Positions 7,597 to 14,164 of a stretch of 15,425 bases of DNA are shown in pieces (position 1 is the first letter of the stretch; each line of letters begins with the position of its first letter). A program made the translations under genes and the position numbers. The DNA is taken from positions 1 through 15,425 of the forward strand of contig JAXHUH010000260.1 of assembly GCA_034211175.1 (NCBI GenBank), written 5' to 3'. The DNA comes from JAXHUH01 sp034211175 (lineage in GTDB: Bacteria > Actinomycetota > Acidimicrobiia > Acidimicrobiales > CAIXPF01). The notes below the pieces were generated by a model. The model did not search any database. It was not told the origin of the DNA and saw only the letters and a list, made by a program, of their open reading frames with translations.

Positions 7597-7653
7597 CCCG
7601 TTCTGGCGTGGTTCTCTGCTCTGCGCGCCGTCGGTTTTCCACGCCAGAACGGG
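7597..7653. repeat. Perfect 15-bp inverted repeat with 27-base loop (REP/MITE-like or structured RNA)
   Basis: CCCGTTCTGGCGTGG at 7597-7611 is the exact reverse complement of CCACGCCAGAACGGG at 7639-7653. The intervening 27 bases include CTGCTCTGCGCGCCGTCGG and a TTTT run just before the right arm. It sits upstream of both flanking genes, so it cannot be a terminator for either of them. Possibilities are a dispersed extragenic palindrome, a minimal non-autonomous mobile element, a small structured RNA or a protein-binding site. Confidence 0.7.
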
Positions 7654-7738
7654 GCACCCCTCCCGAATCGGCACGTAGGGGCGACGCGGTCGCCAGCGGC
7701 GGCGTCGGCGTGCGGGGCAGGTGACGCTGCGGTCGCGG

Positions 7739-7790
7739 CCCACGCCATCGACGACGACGACCGACTCGTTCCGGCGGCTGGCGGCGTGGG
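7739..7790. repeat. 8-bp inverted repeat upstream of the P-type ATPase
   Basis: CCCACGCC (7739-7746) and GGCGTGGG (7783-7790) are exact reverse complements separated by 36 bases, just before the proposed -10. The core CCACGCC is shared with the right arm of the 15-bp repeat. Short, so chance is possible. Confidence 0.3.
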
Positions 7791-7793
7791 TCG

Positions 7794-7799
7794 TAGCCT
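7794..7799 (+). promoter_or_regulatory. Putative -10 hexamer of the P-type ATPase (leaderless)
   Basis: TAGCCT ends eight bases before the ATG at 7808. The spacer GAGCGGCG has no good Shine-Dalgarno. A leaderless transcript is inferred. Confidence 0.35.
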
Positions 7800-7807
7800 G
7801 AGCGGCG

Positions 7808-10219
7808 ATGGACGCACCGGTCGGCCTGAGCTCGGCGGAGGTCGCCGCCCGGGTCCGGGCCGGGAGGGTCAACACCCCGCCGGACGCACCGGTGCGCTCG
7901 ACGGCGCAGATCCTGCGGTCGAACCTCGTCCAGCCGGTCAACCTGCTCATCTACTCCCTCGTTGCCCTGGTGCTGGTGTTCAAGCCGGGCGCCGATGCGC
8001 TGCTCGGGGCGACGGTGACGGCCAACATCGTCGTCGGGGTGGTCCAGGAGCTGCGGGCCCGGGCCGCGGTCCGCGACCTGCGGGTCCTCGTCGCCCCGCA
8101 GGCGCGGGTGAGGCGGGACGGCACCGTGGGTCGGATCGACGCCGAGACCGTTGTCGAGGGTGACCTGGTCGGGCTCCGGTCGGGTGACCAGGTACCGGTC
8201 GACGGCGAGATCGTCGTCTCCGACGGGCTGGAGCTGGACGAGGCCCTGCTGACCGGCGAGTCGGAGCCGGTGGCCCGCAAACCGGGCGAGGCGGTGCGGT
8301 CGGGTTCGGTGGTGGTCGCCGGCGACGGCTGGATCCGGGCCACGGCGGTCGGCGCCGAGGCGTACGCCAACGCCCTGACCGTGGCCGCGCAGCGATCATC
8401 CTCGGTGCGCTCCGATCTGCGGGACGGCGTGAACCGGGTGATGCGCTGGCTGCTCATCGCCGCGGTCCCGCTGTTCGTGGTCGTGCTCTCCGCCCTGCTG
8501 AGCCACCAGGACGACACGGCCGACGCCGTCGCCGGGACCGTCGCCGCGGTCGTCAACGTGGTGCCCGACGGGTTGGTCCTGATGACGAGCGTGTCGTTCC
8601 GGGCCAGCGTGGTGACGCTGGCGCGGGCCGGGGTGCTGGCCCGGGAGCTGGCGGCGGTCGAGGTCCTCGCCCGGATCGACGTCGTGTGCCTCGACAAGAC
8701 CGGCACGATCACGACCGGTGCGATCGGCCTGCGGGAGATCCGGCCACTCGATCAGGTGCCCCGCGCCGAGGTCGACGCCGCGCTCGCGTCGATGGTCGCG
8801 GCCGACGAGCACCCCAACGCGTCACTCGCCGCCATCGGCAGCGGGGTCGGGCCGGTTCCCGACGGCTGGGCCACCGAGGCCCATCGGCCGTTCAGCTCGG
8901 CCCGGGGCTGGTCGGCGATCGCCGTGGCCGGCCGGGGGACCTGGGTGCTCGGCGCGGCCGAGCGGGTGCTGCGGGCCGACGACCCGGCGCTGCTCGACGA
9001 GGTCGCCGGGGAGGCCGGTGCCGGCCGGCGGGTGCTGGTCCTCGCCCGGACAGAGCGACCCCTCGGCGAGGAGCTCCCCGGCGGGCTGTCGGCTGCAGCG
9101 CTCGTGTTGCTGGGCGACGAGCTGCGCAACGACGCGGCCGAGATCGTCGCCTGGCTGGGTGAGCAGGGCGCGGACCTGAAGGTCATCTCGGGCGACCACC
9201 CGGCGACGGTGGCCGCCGTGGCCCGATCGGTGGGGCTGGTCGACGAGCGGCCGGTCGACGCGAGCGACCTGGCGGCCCTCGACGACGCCACGGTCGATCG
9301 ATTGGTCGCCGAGCGCCGGGTCTTCGGCCGGGTGGCGCCGGCGGCGAAGCAGCGGATCGTCGAGCGTCTGCAGGCCGCCGGACGGACGGTGGCGATGACG
9401 GGCGACGGCGTGAACGACGTGTTGGCGGTGAAGCGGGCCGACCTGGGCATCGCCATCGGTGACGCCACCGACGCGACCCGTGCCGTGGCCGACCTGACGA
9501 TCGTGGGTGACCGCTTCTCGGTGTTCCCGGCGATGATGCGCGAGGCCCGCCGGGTGCTCCACGACGTCGAGCGGGTCGCCGGGCTGTACCTGGCGAAGTC
9601 GACGGTGGCGCTGGTCCTGGCCGTCGCGGCGGCCGCGAGCCGACTCGAGTACCCGCTGCTCCCGCGCCACCTGTCGCTGCTGTCGACGTTCATCATCGGC
9701 CTCCCCGGCCTCTACCTGGCGCTGCAGCCGTCGACCCGCCGATCGGCGCCCGGGTTCCTGGGGCGGGCGCTGCGGTTCGCGGCACCCGCCGGCGTCACCG
9801 TGGGCCTGGCGACGCTCGTGACCTTCGCCGTGCTGCGCTCGCAGCTCCCCCTGGACGAGGCCCGCACCGGCGCCACCCTGACGCTGCTCGGCGGGTCGCT
9901 GCTGGTGCTGGCCCGCATCCTCCGCCCGATCCGGGCGACCCGCGCGCTGCTGCTGGCCGCCCTCGTCGGCGGCTACCTGGCTGCGATCGCCATCCCGTTC
10001 ACCCGCAGCTTCTACGACCTCGCGCCACCCCCGGCGAGCTGGTGGCCGCTGATCGCCGCCGCCGTGTCGACGGTCGCCGCGGTGCTCTGGACCGGCCCCC
10101 GCCTGGTCCCGTCGTGGGCCGCCGCCGACCACGCCATGTCCGCCGACACCGAGCCGATGGGCACAGGCCGGTCGAACGAGTCCCGCTCCGCATCGCCGAA
10201 CCCACTGCATACACCTTGA
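7808..10219 (+). CDS. P-type cation-transporting ATPase, CtpE-like (probable calcium transport)
   Basis: An 803-residue P-type ATPase with all catalytic signatures. Actuator TGES has Glu151, the phosphorylation site CLDKTGTIT has Asp296, and the hinge MTGDGVND has D533 and D537. Hydrophobic segments fit two N-terminal helices, two before the P domain and about six at the C-terminus. By recollection of family sequences it matches mycobacterial CtpE closely: similar length, GLSSAEVAARVRAGRVN start, VQELRA, VVCLDKTGT, FGRVxPxQK and AMTGDGVNDVLA. CtpE is reported to move Ca2+. Oddity: the M4 ion-site motif usually PEGL is PDGL here (Asp254). There is no heavy-metal CXXC domain at the N-terminus, which argues against a P1B copper or zinc pump. 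The gene ends 16 bases before the second vapB, and the vapB operator overlaps its last codons. Ion specificity is inferred. Confidence 0.9.
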   Translation: MDAPVGLSSAEVAARVRAGRVNTPPDAPVRSTAQILRSNLVQPVNLLIYSLVALVLVFKPGADALLGATVTANIVVGVVQELRARAAVRDLRVLVAPQARVRRDGTVGRIDAETVVEGDLVGLRSGDQVPVDGEIVVSDGLELDEALLTGESEPVARKPGEAVRSGSVVVAGDGWIRATAVGAEAYANALTVAAQRSSSVRSDLRDGVNRVMRWLLIAAVPLFVVVLSALLSHQDDTADAVAGTVAAVVNVVPDGLVLMTSVSFRASVVTLARAGVLARELAAVEVLARIDVVCLDKTGTITTGAIGLREIRPLDQVPRAEVDAALASMVAADEHPNASLAAIGSGVGPVPDGWATEAHRPFSSARGWSAIAVAGRGTWVLGAAERVLRADDPALLDEVAGEAGAGRRVLVLARTERPLGEELPGGLSAAALVLLGDELRNDAAEIVAWLGEQGADLKVISGDHPATVAAVARSVGLVDERPVDASDLAALDDATVDRLVAERRVFGRVAPAAKQRIVERLQAAGRTVAMTGDGVNDVLAVKRADLGIAIGDATDATRAVADLTIVGDRFSVFPAMMREARRVLHDVERVAGLYLAKSTVALVLAVAAAASRLEYPLLPRHLSLLSTFIIGLPGLYLALQPSTRRSAPGFLGRALRFAAPAGVTVGLATLVTFAVLRSQLPLDEARTGATLTLLGGSLLVLARILRPIRATRALLLAALVGGYLAAIAIPFTRSFYDLAPPPASWWPLIAAAVSTVAAVLWTGPRLVPSWAAADHAMSADTEPMGTGRSNESRSASPNPLHTP

Positions 10220-10228
10220 TGTGTACGC
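10207..10228. promoter_or_regulatory. Inverted repeat at the second vapBC promoter, likely VapB operator
   Basis: GCATACAC (10207-10214) and GTGTACGC (10221-10228) are inverted copies matching at 7 of 8 positions, with a 6-base spacer. The right half covers most of the proposed -10 (TACGCT). The left half lies in the last codons of the ATPase gene. Autorepression by VapB or VapBC is inferred. Confidence 0.5.
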
Positions 10229-10229
10229 T
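10224..10229 (+). promoter_or_regulatory. Putative extended -10 of second vapBC operon (leaderless)
   Basis: TACGCT, preceded by TG directly upstream (TGTACGCT), ends six bases before the GTG start at 10236. There is no Shine-Dalgarno. It overlaps the inverted repeat at 10207-10228. Confidence 0.45.
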
Positions 10230-10235
10230 GGTGTC

Positions 10236-10466
10236 GTGAGTCGGACGAACATCGAGCTCGACGACGAGCTCGTCGAGCGGGCGATGCAACGGTTCGGCCT
10301 GCGAACGAAGCGGGAGGTGGTCCAGCTCGCGCTCGAGCGGCTCGTCGGTGGCGACCCGATGAGCGTCGAGGAGCAGCTGGCGATGGAGGGCGCCGGCTGG
10401 GACGGCGACCTCGACGCAATGCGCAACGACCGCTTCACCAGCTGGAATGCCGATGATCCTGGCTGA
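10236..10466 (+). CDS. vapB: VapB-family antitoxin (second vapBC pair)
   Basis: A 76-residue protein. The ribbon-helix-helix domain SRTNIELDDELVERAMQRFG is followed by LRTKREVVQLALERLV, a hallmark of VapB antitoxins. The tail carries WDGDLDAMR, the usual toxin-docking segment. The GTG at 10236 is preferred over an upstream in-frame GTG at 10221, because the domain begins right after it and a -10 hexamer lies six bases before it. The 10221 codon overlaps that promoter. The 3' end overlaps vapC. The gene follows the ATPase gene by only 16 bases but has its own promoter and operator. The small ORF at 3080-3295 appears to be a diverged relative. Confidence 0.9.
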   Translation: MSRTNIELDDELVERAMQRFGLRTKREVVQLALERLVGGDPMSVEEQLAMEGAGWDGDLDAMRNDRFTSWNADDPG

Positions 10467-10845
10467 TACCTCGGCCTGGATCGAGTACCTGAACGCGACG
10501 GGATCACCCCAGTCGCTGCGACTTCGTCGGGCGATCGCAGACCGGGAGGTCGTGATGATCGACCCAATCCTGCTCGAGGTGCTCGCCGGGGCGAGGCGCG
10601 GTGTCGTCGATTCGACGCAGCGGCTCCTGCAAGCCCAGCCACGGGAATCGGTGCTCAGTACCGTCGACTGGCTCGATGCGGCGCGCATCTGCCGTGAGCT
10701 GCGGTGGCGAGGCGTCACGCTCCGCTCGCAGGTCGACGCGCTGATCGGAGCGGTCGCCTTGCGGCTCGACCTGCCGGTGCTCCACCGTGATCGCGACTAC
10801 GACCGGATCGCCGAGCACACGCCGCTGAGAGTGCTCCGGCCCTGA
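10447..10845 (+). CDS. vapC: VapC-family PIN-domain ribonuclease toxin (second vapBC pair)
   Basis: A 132-residue PIN-domain protein that starts MPMILADTSAWIEYL. The metal-binding acids are D7 (ADTSAW), E44 (LLEVL), D97 (QVDALIGAVAL) and D115/D117 (HRDRDYDRIA). All are present, so it is probably active. The start could be the ATG at 10447 or the one at 10453 (MILADTS, the more usual N-terminus); both overlap the antitoxin gene (20 or 14 bases). Like other VapC toxins it would cut a structured RNA when freed from VapB; the target is unknown. Sequence around the second and fourth acid sites differs clearly from the other VapC in this window, so the two pairs are unlikely to be a recent local duplication. 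Confidence 0.92.
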   Translation: MPMILADTSAWIEYLNATGSPQSLRLRRAIADREVVMIDPILLEVLAGARRGVVDSTQRLLQAQPRESVLSTVDWLDAARICRELRWRGVTLRSQVDALIGAVALRLDLPVLHRDRDYDRIAEHTPLRVLRP

Positions 10846-10948
10846 ACGGCTGCGACGGCACCGCTGCGAGTGGCCACCCACCCCGCTCGCCGCGCTGCGG
10901 GCCAGGGTTACGTGCCGGCCGATCACGCGGGGTCGCTGAAGCGACGCG

Positions 10949-10954
10949 TAGCGT
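10949..10954 (+). promoter_or_regulatory. Putative -10 hexamer of the CcbP-TPR gene (leaderless)
   Basis: TAGCGT ends seven bases before the ATG at 10962. The spacer TTGAGGG contains GAGGG, but it abuts the ATG and would be too close to work as a Shine-Dalgarno. Confidence 0.4.
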
Positions 10955-10961
10955 TTGAGGG

Positions 10962-11939
10962 ATGGGCGACGGGATCGACGAGTTGGTCGACGACATCGTG
11001 GTCGATGCGCACGACGAGCACGACCAGCTGGCGGCGTTCTCCGACGAGCTGACCGGGCGGGCGCAGTTCCCGTTCCGGGCGAGCGTCGTCGGGGTCGAGG
11101 TCGAGGTGTGGGGCGTCGACTTCGACGGCAACGAACGCCGTGGCCTGGTCGCCGAGTGCTGGCGCGACGGCGTGCGCCACGACGTCGGCCTGCTCGACGT
11201 CGAGCCGATCCCGCCGGTGGCCGCCGAGACCCATCGCCTGGTCGACGCGTACCGCCGCTGGTCGGGCATCGACCCGCTCGACGAGCCGACGCCGACCGGT
11301 GCGACCTGGGTGTACCCCCGCGTCGCCCGCATCCCGGCACCGGGTGGCGCGCCGCTCGAGCTGCGACCGATGGGCGAGTGGGACCCGGCGACCGAGTACT
11401 GGGGCGAACCGGGCGAGTACGAGCTCGAACCGATCGTCCTGGAGGTCATCGCCGCCGGGCCGAGGCCGCGCTTCGAGATGGAGCAGGTCCTGCCGGGCGA
11501 ATCGGACGAGGACCTCGACGACGACCCGATCGTGGCCTCGGCCGACATGCTCGCCGCCGGGTTCGGCAACGAGGCGCGTGAGCTGCTGGAGGCGGTGATC
11601 GCCGAGGACCCGCGCTGCGTCGACGCGTGGGTCCACCTCGGCGTCATCGCCAGCGTCGACCGGGGCCCGAAGGCCGCGCTCGAGTACTACGAGACCGCGG
11701 TCGCGCTCGGCGAGGCGGCACTGCCCGAGGGCTTCGGCGGCGTGCTCCCGTGGGGCATGATCGACAACCGCCCGTTCCTGCGGGGCCTCGGCGGCCTGGC
11801 CCGGTGCGCGTGGCGCCAGCGACGCTGGGACGAGGCCGAGGCCATGTTCACAGCGCTGGTGTGGCTCGACCCGACGCGCTGGGAGCCGGTCCTGTGCCTC
11901 GACGAGGTGGTCAACCGCCGCCGCTGGCAGGCCGACTGA
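10962..11939 (+). CDS. CcbP-like (calcium-binding family) domain fused to TPR repeats
   Basis: A 325-residue acidic, apparently cytoplasmic protein with no signal peptide or membrane helix. Residues 1-100 (VDDIVVDAHDE, QFPFRA at 35-40, VWGVDFDGNERRGL, AYRRW at 96-100) resemble the small CcbP calcium-binding family first described in cyanobacteria, where a short beta-rich domain with scattered acids binds Ca2+. The assignment is by remembered sequence pattern and is moderate. A linker with repeated Pro and acidic stretches (100-195, including ESDEDLDDDP) leads to two or three TPR-like helix pairs (about 195-305: AGFGNEARELLEAVIAEDP, AWVHLGVIAS, then GLARCAWRQRRWDEAEAMF and LDP). TPRs normally hold partner proteins. 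Downstream of a CtpE-like ATPase and vapBC, it may take part in calcium sensing or buffering; that is inference. The start is supported by a -10 seven bases upstream. Confidence 0.6.
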   Translation: MGDGIDELVDDIVVDAHDEHDQLAAFSDELTGRAQFPFRASVVGVEVEVWGVDFDGNERRGLVAECWRDGVRHDVGLLDVEPIPPVAAETHRLVDAYRRWSGIDPLDEPTPTGATWVYPRVARIPAPGGAPLELRPMGEWDPATEYWGEPGEYELEPIVLEVIAAGPRPRFEMEQVLPGESDEDLDDDPIVASADMLAAGFGNEARELLEAVIAEDPRCVDAWVHLGVIASVDRGPKAALEYYETAVALGEAALPEGFGGVLPWGMIDNRPFLRGLGGLARCAWRQRRWDEAEAMFTALVWLDPTRWEPVLCLDEVVNRRRWQAD

Positions 11940-11955
11940 CGAACGCGACGGGCTT

Positions 11956-11974
11956 GCCGGCCGGCACGTGTGCC
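11956..11974. terminator. Overlapping palindromes between convergent genes (possible bidirectional terminator)
   Basis: GCCGGCCGGC (11956-11965) and GGCAC-GT-GTGCC (11963-11974) lie in the 39-base gap between the convergent CcbP-TPR and DUF6069 genes. They could form short hairpins on either strand. There is no T-tract, so the call is weak. Confidence 0.3.
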
Positions 11975-11978
11975 GTGC

Positions 11979-12470
11979 TCAGGCCCGGCTGACGCCCCCG
12001 GCGGCGACACGTGGGCGTTCGCCTGTCGCGGCAGGCGGGACGAGGCGGCGACGGGCCGTCGAGACGAACGTCGGCATCAGCACCGCGGCCATCACGAGGC
12101 GCATCAGAGCGAACACGACCGCGGTGGCGGTCGACATGTCGGGGTCGCCGAGCGGCGCGAACGACCCGATCAGGACGACCATCGAGATCGCCCACCACAC
12201 GAACCAGCCGCCGCGCACGACCCGTTCCAGCACCTCGAGCAGCACCCAGCCGGCGAGCGACACTCCGGCCGCGGTCACGACGACGGCCCCGAGCCCGATC
12301 GTTCTCGTGCCGTCGCCGTCGGGCACCTCGAGGTCGACGCCCGCCACCGGCACCGCGAGGACCCAGACGAGGACCGGCAGCAGCGTTGCCGCGGCGACCG
12401 CCCGGGCGCGGGCGGCGTTCGGGCCGGGCCCCCGCATCGCCGTGGGTACGAGGTCATGGGGACGGAGCAT
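11979..12470 (-). CDS. DUF6069-like four-helix membrane protein
   Basis: A 163-residue protein with about four hydrophobic helices (residues 25-45, 60-80, 89-108 and 114-136) and a basic C-terminal tail. The layout, the conserved-looking VAGVDLEV after the first helix and ALMRLVMAAVLMPTF in the last match the actinobacterial DUF6069 family as I recall it. No function is known. The ATG at 12470 is preferred over the long upstream extension of the same frame, because GGAGGAGA lies five to six bases before it and the first helix comes soon after. It is divergent from the fusion-enzyme gene, with a 28-bp palindrome in between, and convergent with the CcbP-TPR gene. Confidence 0.7.
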   Translation of the reverse strand: MLRPHDLVPTAMRGPGPNAARARAVAAATLLPVLVWVLAVPVAGVDLEVPDGDGTRTIGLGAVVVTAAGVSLAGWVLLEVLERVVRGGWFVWWAISMVVLIGSFAPLGDPDMSTATAVVFALMRLVMAAVLMPTFVSTARRRLVPPAATGERPRVAAGGVSRA

Positions 12471-12787
12471 CGAGTCTCCTCCGTCGTCGTGCGTCGGTTG
12501 GGCGTCTCCGATCGTGCGCCCGCCGGGGCGGTCGCGCCAGAGGCGACGGTCCCGTCGCCCCGGGTCCGGCCGACGCGCGCCCACACCCCGTGAATCGGCG
12601 GCCGGGAAGGGCCGTCCGGCCCTTCCCGGAGCGGGCCGGCGGCGGGAACCTGAGGGTGCGCGACCAGGTGGCTCGGCGGGCCCCACCCCGGCTGGCGACC
12701 CGCTCCGGCCGCCCGACCGCAGCAGCGCCGCGGGTCGCTGACCGTGCGGTGCGTGCCGACGAAGGTGGATCCGTCGAGGGAGGGCCG
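12471..12787. other. Gene-free divergent intergenic region (about 320 bases)
   Basis: It lies between the divergent DUF6069 gene and the fusion-enzyme gene. It holds a 28-bp near-continuous palindrome (12602-12629) and, at its right end, the GGAGGG Shine-Dalgarno of the fusion enzyme. Open frames crossing it look like Arg/Pro-rich shadows. I looked for a DosR-type box (GGGACT...AGTCCC) and saw none. Confidence 0.6.
12602..12629. promoter_or_regulatory. 28-bp palindrome between divergent genes (operator or hairpin)
   Basis: CCGGGAAGGGCCG (12602-12614) and its exact reverse complement (12617-12629) are separated by only TC. Loops of two bases are tight for an RNA hairpin, so a dimeric protein-binding site is at least as likely. 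It is 132 bases upstream of the DUF6069 start and 158 bases upstream of the fusion-enzyme start. It is not followed by a T-tract on either strand. Confidence 0.6.
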
Positions 12788-14140
12788 ATGTACTTCGCCG
12801 ATCGTCTCGATGCGGGGCAACATCTCGGCGCACGGCTCCAGCACCTGCGCCACGAGCCGCTCGTCGTCCTCGGGCTCCCCCGTGGCGGCGTGCCGGTCGC
12901 CGCGCAGGTCGCGGCGATGCTGGATGCGCCACTCGACGTGGCGCTCGTCCGCAAGCTGGGCCTGCCGTTCCAGCCCGAGCTGGCGATGGGGGCCATCGGG
13001 GAGGACGGTGTCCGCGTCCTCGACGAGCGGGTGCTGGCGAGGGCTCACGTCAGCGAGGCCGAGGTCGCCCACGTCGAGGCCCGTGAACGGGCCGAGCTGG
13101 CCCGCCGGCTGGCGCGCTACCGCGACGGCCGGGCACCGGTCCCGCTCGACGGTCGCACCGCGGTGATCGTCGACGACGGGATCGCCACCGGGTCGACCGC
13201 GCGTGCGGCGTGCCGGGTGGCCCGGGCGCGTGGCGCAGCCCGGATCGTGCTCGCCGTGCCCGTCGCGCCCGAGGGCTGGGAGCGCCGGGTCGGCGACGAG
13301 GCCGACGAGTGCGTCGCGCTCGACACGCCCGAGCCGTTCTGGGCGGTCGGCCAGTTCTACGACGACTTCTCACCGACCTCCGACGACGAGGTCGTCGAGT
13401 GGCTCACCCGGCTGGCTGCTCCCCCGGTGGCGGCCGCGACCGTCGGCGACGGGGACGACGGGCCCACAACCGAGGCGGGGGACGTGGACCAGGAGGTCGA
13501 GGTGCACGCCGGAGCGGTGTGGCTCCCCGGCCGGCTGACCGTCCCCGAGGGAGCCCATGGCCTCGTCGTGTTCGCCCACGGCAGCGGCAGCAGCCGCCAC
13601 AGCCCGCGCAACCGTGAGGTGGCGGCGGCGCTGAACCGGGCCGGTCTGGCGACGCTGTTGCTCGACCTGTTGACCGTGGACGAGGAGGACGCCCGGGCCA
13701 ACGTGTTCGACGTCGAGCTCCTCGCCCGCCGGCTGCTCGGCGCGACCTGGTGGGCACGGACCCACCCGGCCACGGCCGGGCTGCCGATCGGCTTCTTCGG
13801 CGCCAGCACCGGCGCCGCCGCGGCGCTGTGGGCCGCGACCGAGCCCGATGCCGAGGTCGCCGCGGTCGTCTCCCGGGGCGGTCGGCCCGACCTCGCCGCG
13901 ACGCGCCTCGCCGAGGTCACCGCGCCGACGCTGCTGATCGTCGGCGGCCACGACGACGTCGTCCTCGAGCTGAACCGGCTCGCGCTCGACGCCATGCACT
14001 GCGAGCGCGAGCTCGCGGTGGTGCCCGGCGCCACCCACCTGTTCGCCGAGCCCGGCGCGCTGGACGTGGTCGCGACCCGGGCCCGCGACTGGTTCACCCG
14101 CCACCTCGCACCGAGCGCCCGCCCGGTCGGCGTCACCTGA
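12788..14140 (+). CDS. Phosphoribosyltransferase / alpha-beta hydrolase fusion protein (Rv0571c-like)
   Basis: A 450-residue two-domain enzyme. Residues 1-210 are a type I phosphoribosyltransferase domain: PRGG at 31-34 and the PRPP loop VIVDDGIATGST at 126-137. Residues 235-445 are a dienelactone hydrolase-like alpha/beta hydrolase. Its nucleophile is Ser340 in GFFGASTGAA, the acid is Asp389 or Asp390 in GGHDD, and the base is His417 in GATHLF. An oxyanion-side HGSGSSRHSPRN lies at 264-275. A linker (211-234) rich in Gly/Asp/Thr joins them. The same fusion is known as Rv0571c in Mycobacterium tuberculosis, a DosR (hypoxia) regulon member whose reaction is not established. The ATG at 12788 has GGAGGG a few bases upstream; the open frame further upstream is shadow. 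A universal stress protein follows on the same strand after a hairpin. Substrates of both domains are unknown. Confidence 0.92.
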   Translation: MYFADRLDAGQHLGARLQHLRHEPLVVLGLPRGGVPVAAQVAAMLDAPLDVALVRKLGLPFQPELAMGAIGEDGVRVLDERVLARAHVSEAEVAHVEARERAELARRLARYRDGRAPVPLDGRTAVIVDDGIATGSTARAACRVARARGAARIVLAVPVAPEGWERRVGDEADECVALDTPEPFWAVGQFYDDFSPTSDDEVVEWLTRLAAPPVAAATVGDGDDGPTTEAGDVDQEVEVHAGAVWLPGRLTVPEGAHGLVVFAHGSGSSRHSPRNREVAAALNRAGLATLLLDLLTVDEEDARANVFDVELLARRLLGATWWARTHPATAGLPIGFFGASTGAAAALWAATEPDAEVAAVVSRGGRPDLAATRLAEVTAPTLLIVGGHDDVVLELNRLALDAMHCERELAVVPGATHLFAEPGALDVVATRARDWFTRHLAPSARPVGVT

Positions 14141-14145
14141 CGGGT

Positions 14146-14164
14146 CCCGGCGGGGTCCGCCGGG
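14146..14164 (+). terminator. GC-rich hairpin just after the fusion-enzyme stop
   Basis: CCCGGCGG-GGT-CCGCCGGG is a perfect 8-bp stem with a 3-base loop, starting five bases past the stop codon. There is no U-tract, which is common for actinobacterial hairpin terminators. It may separate the fusion enzyme from the USP gene, or stabilise the 3' end. Confidence 0.5.

Larger units (their letters stand above)
7459..7807. other. Gene-free divergent intergenic region (about 350 bases)
   Basis: It lies between the divergently transcribed CoA-binding protein and the P-type ATPase gene. It holds a perfect 15-bp inverted repeat with a 27-base loop (7597-7653), an 8-bp inverted repeat (7739-7746 with 7783-7790) and the proposed ATPase -10 hexamer. 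No credible coding frame was seen. Confidence 0.7.

Noticed and set aside
7597..7653. Treating the 15-bp inverted repeat as a terminator
   Set aside because: Both flanking genes are transcribed away from it, so no transcript ends there, and there is no T-run after the right arm.
6982..7950. N-terminally extended CoA-binding protein (322 codons)
   Set aside because: The extension crosses the inverted repeat and overlaps the ATPase start on the other strand. A good Shine-Dalgarno and the family start point favour the GTG at 7458.
8822..10642. 606-codon minus-strand ORF over the ATPase and second vapBC
   Set aside because: Antisense to the ATPase with intact DKTGT and GDGVND motifs; no recognisable domain.
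12011..12787. N-terminal extension of the fusion enzyme frame
   Set aside because: Arg/Pro-rich and antisense to the DUF6069 gene. The Shine-Dalgarno and the family N-terminus (MYFADRLDAG) place the start at 12788.
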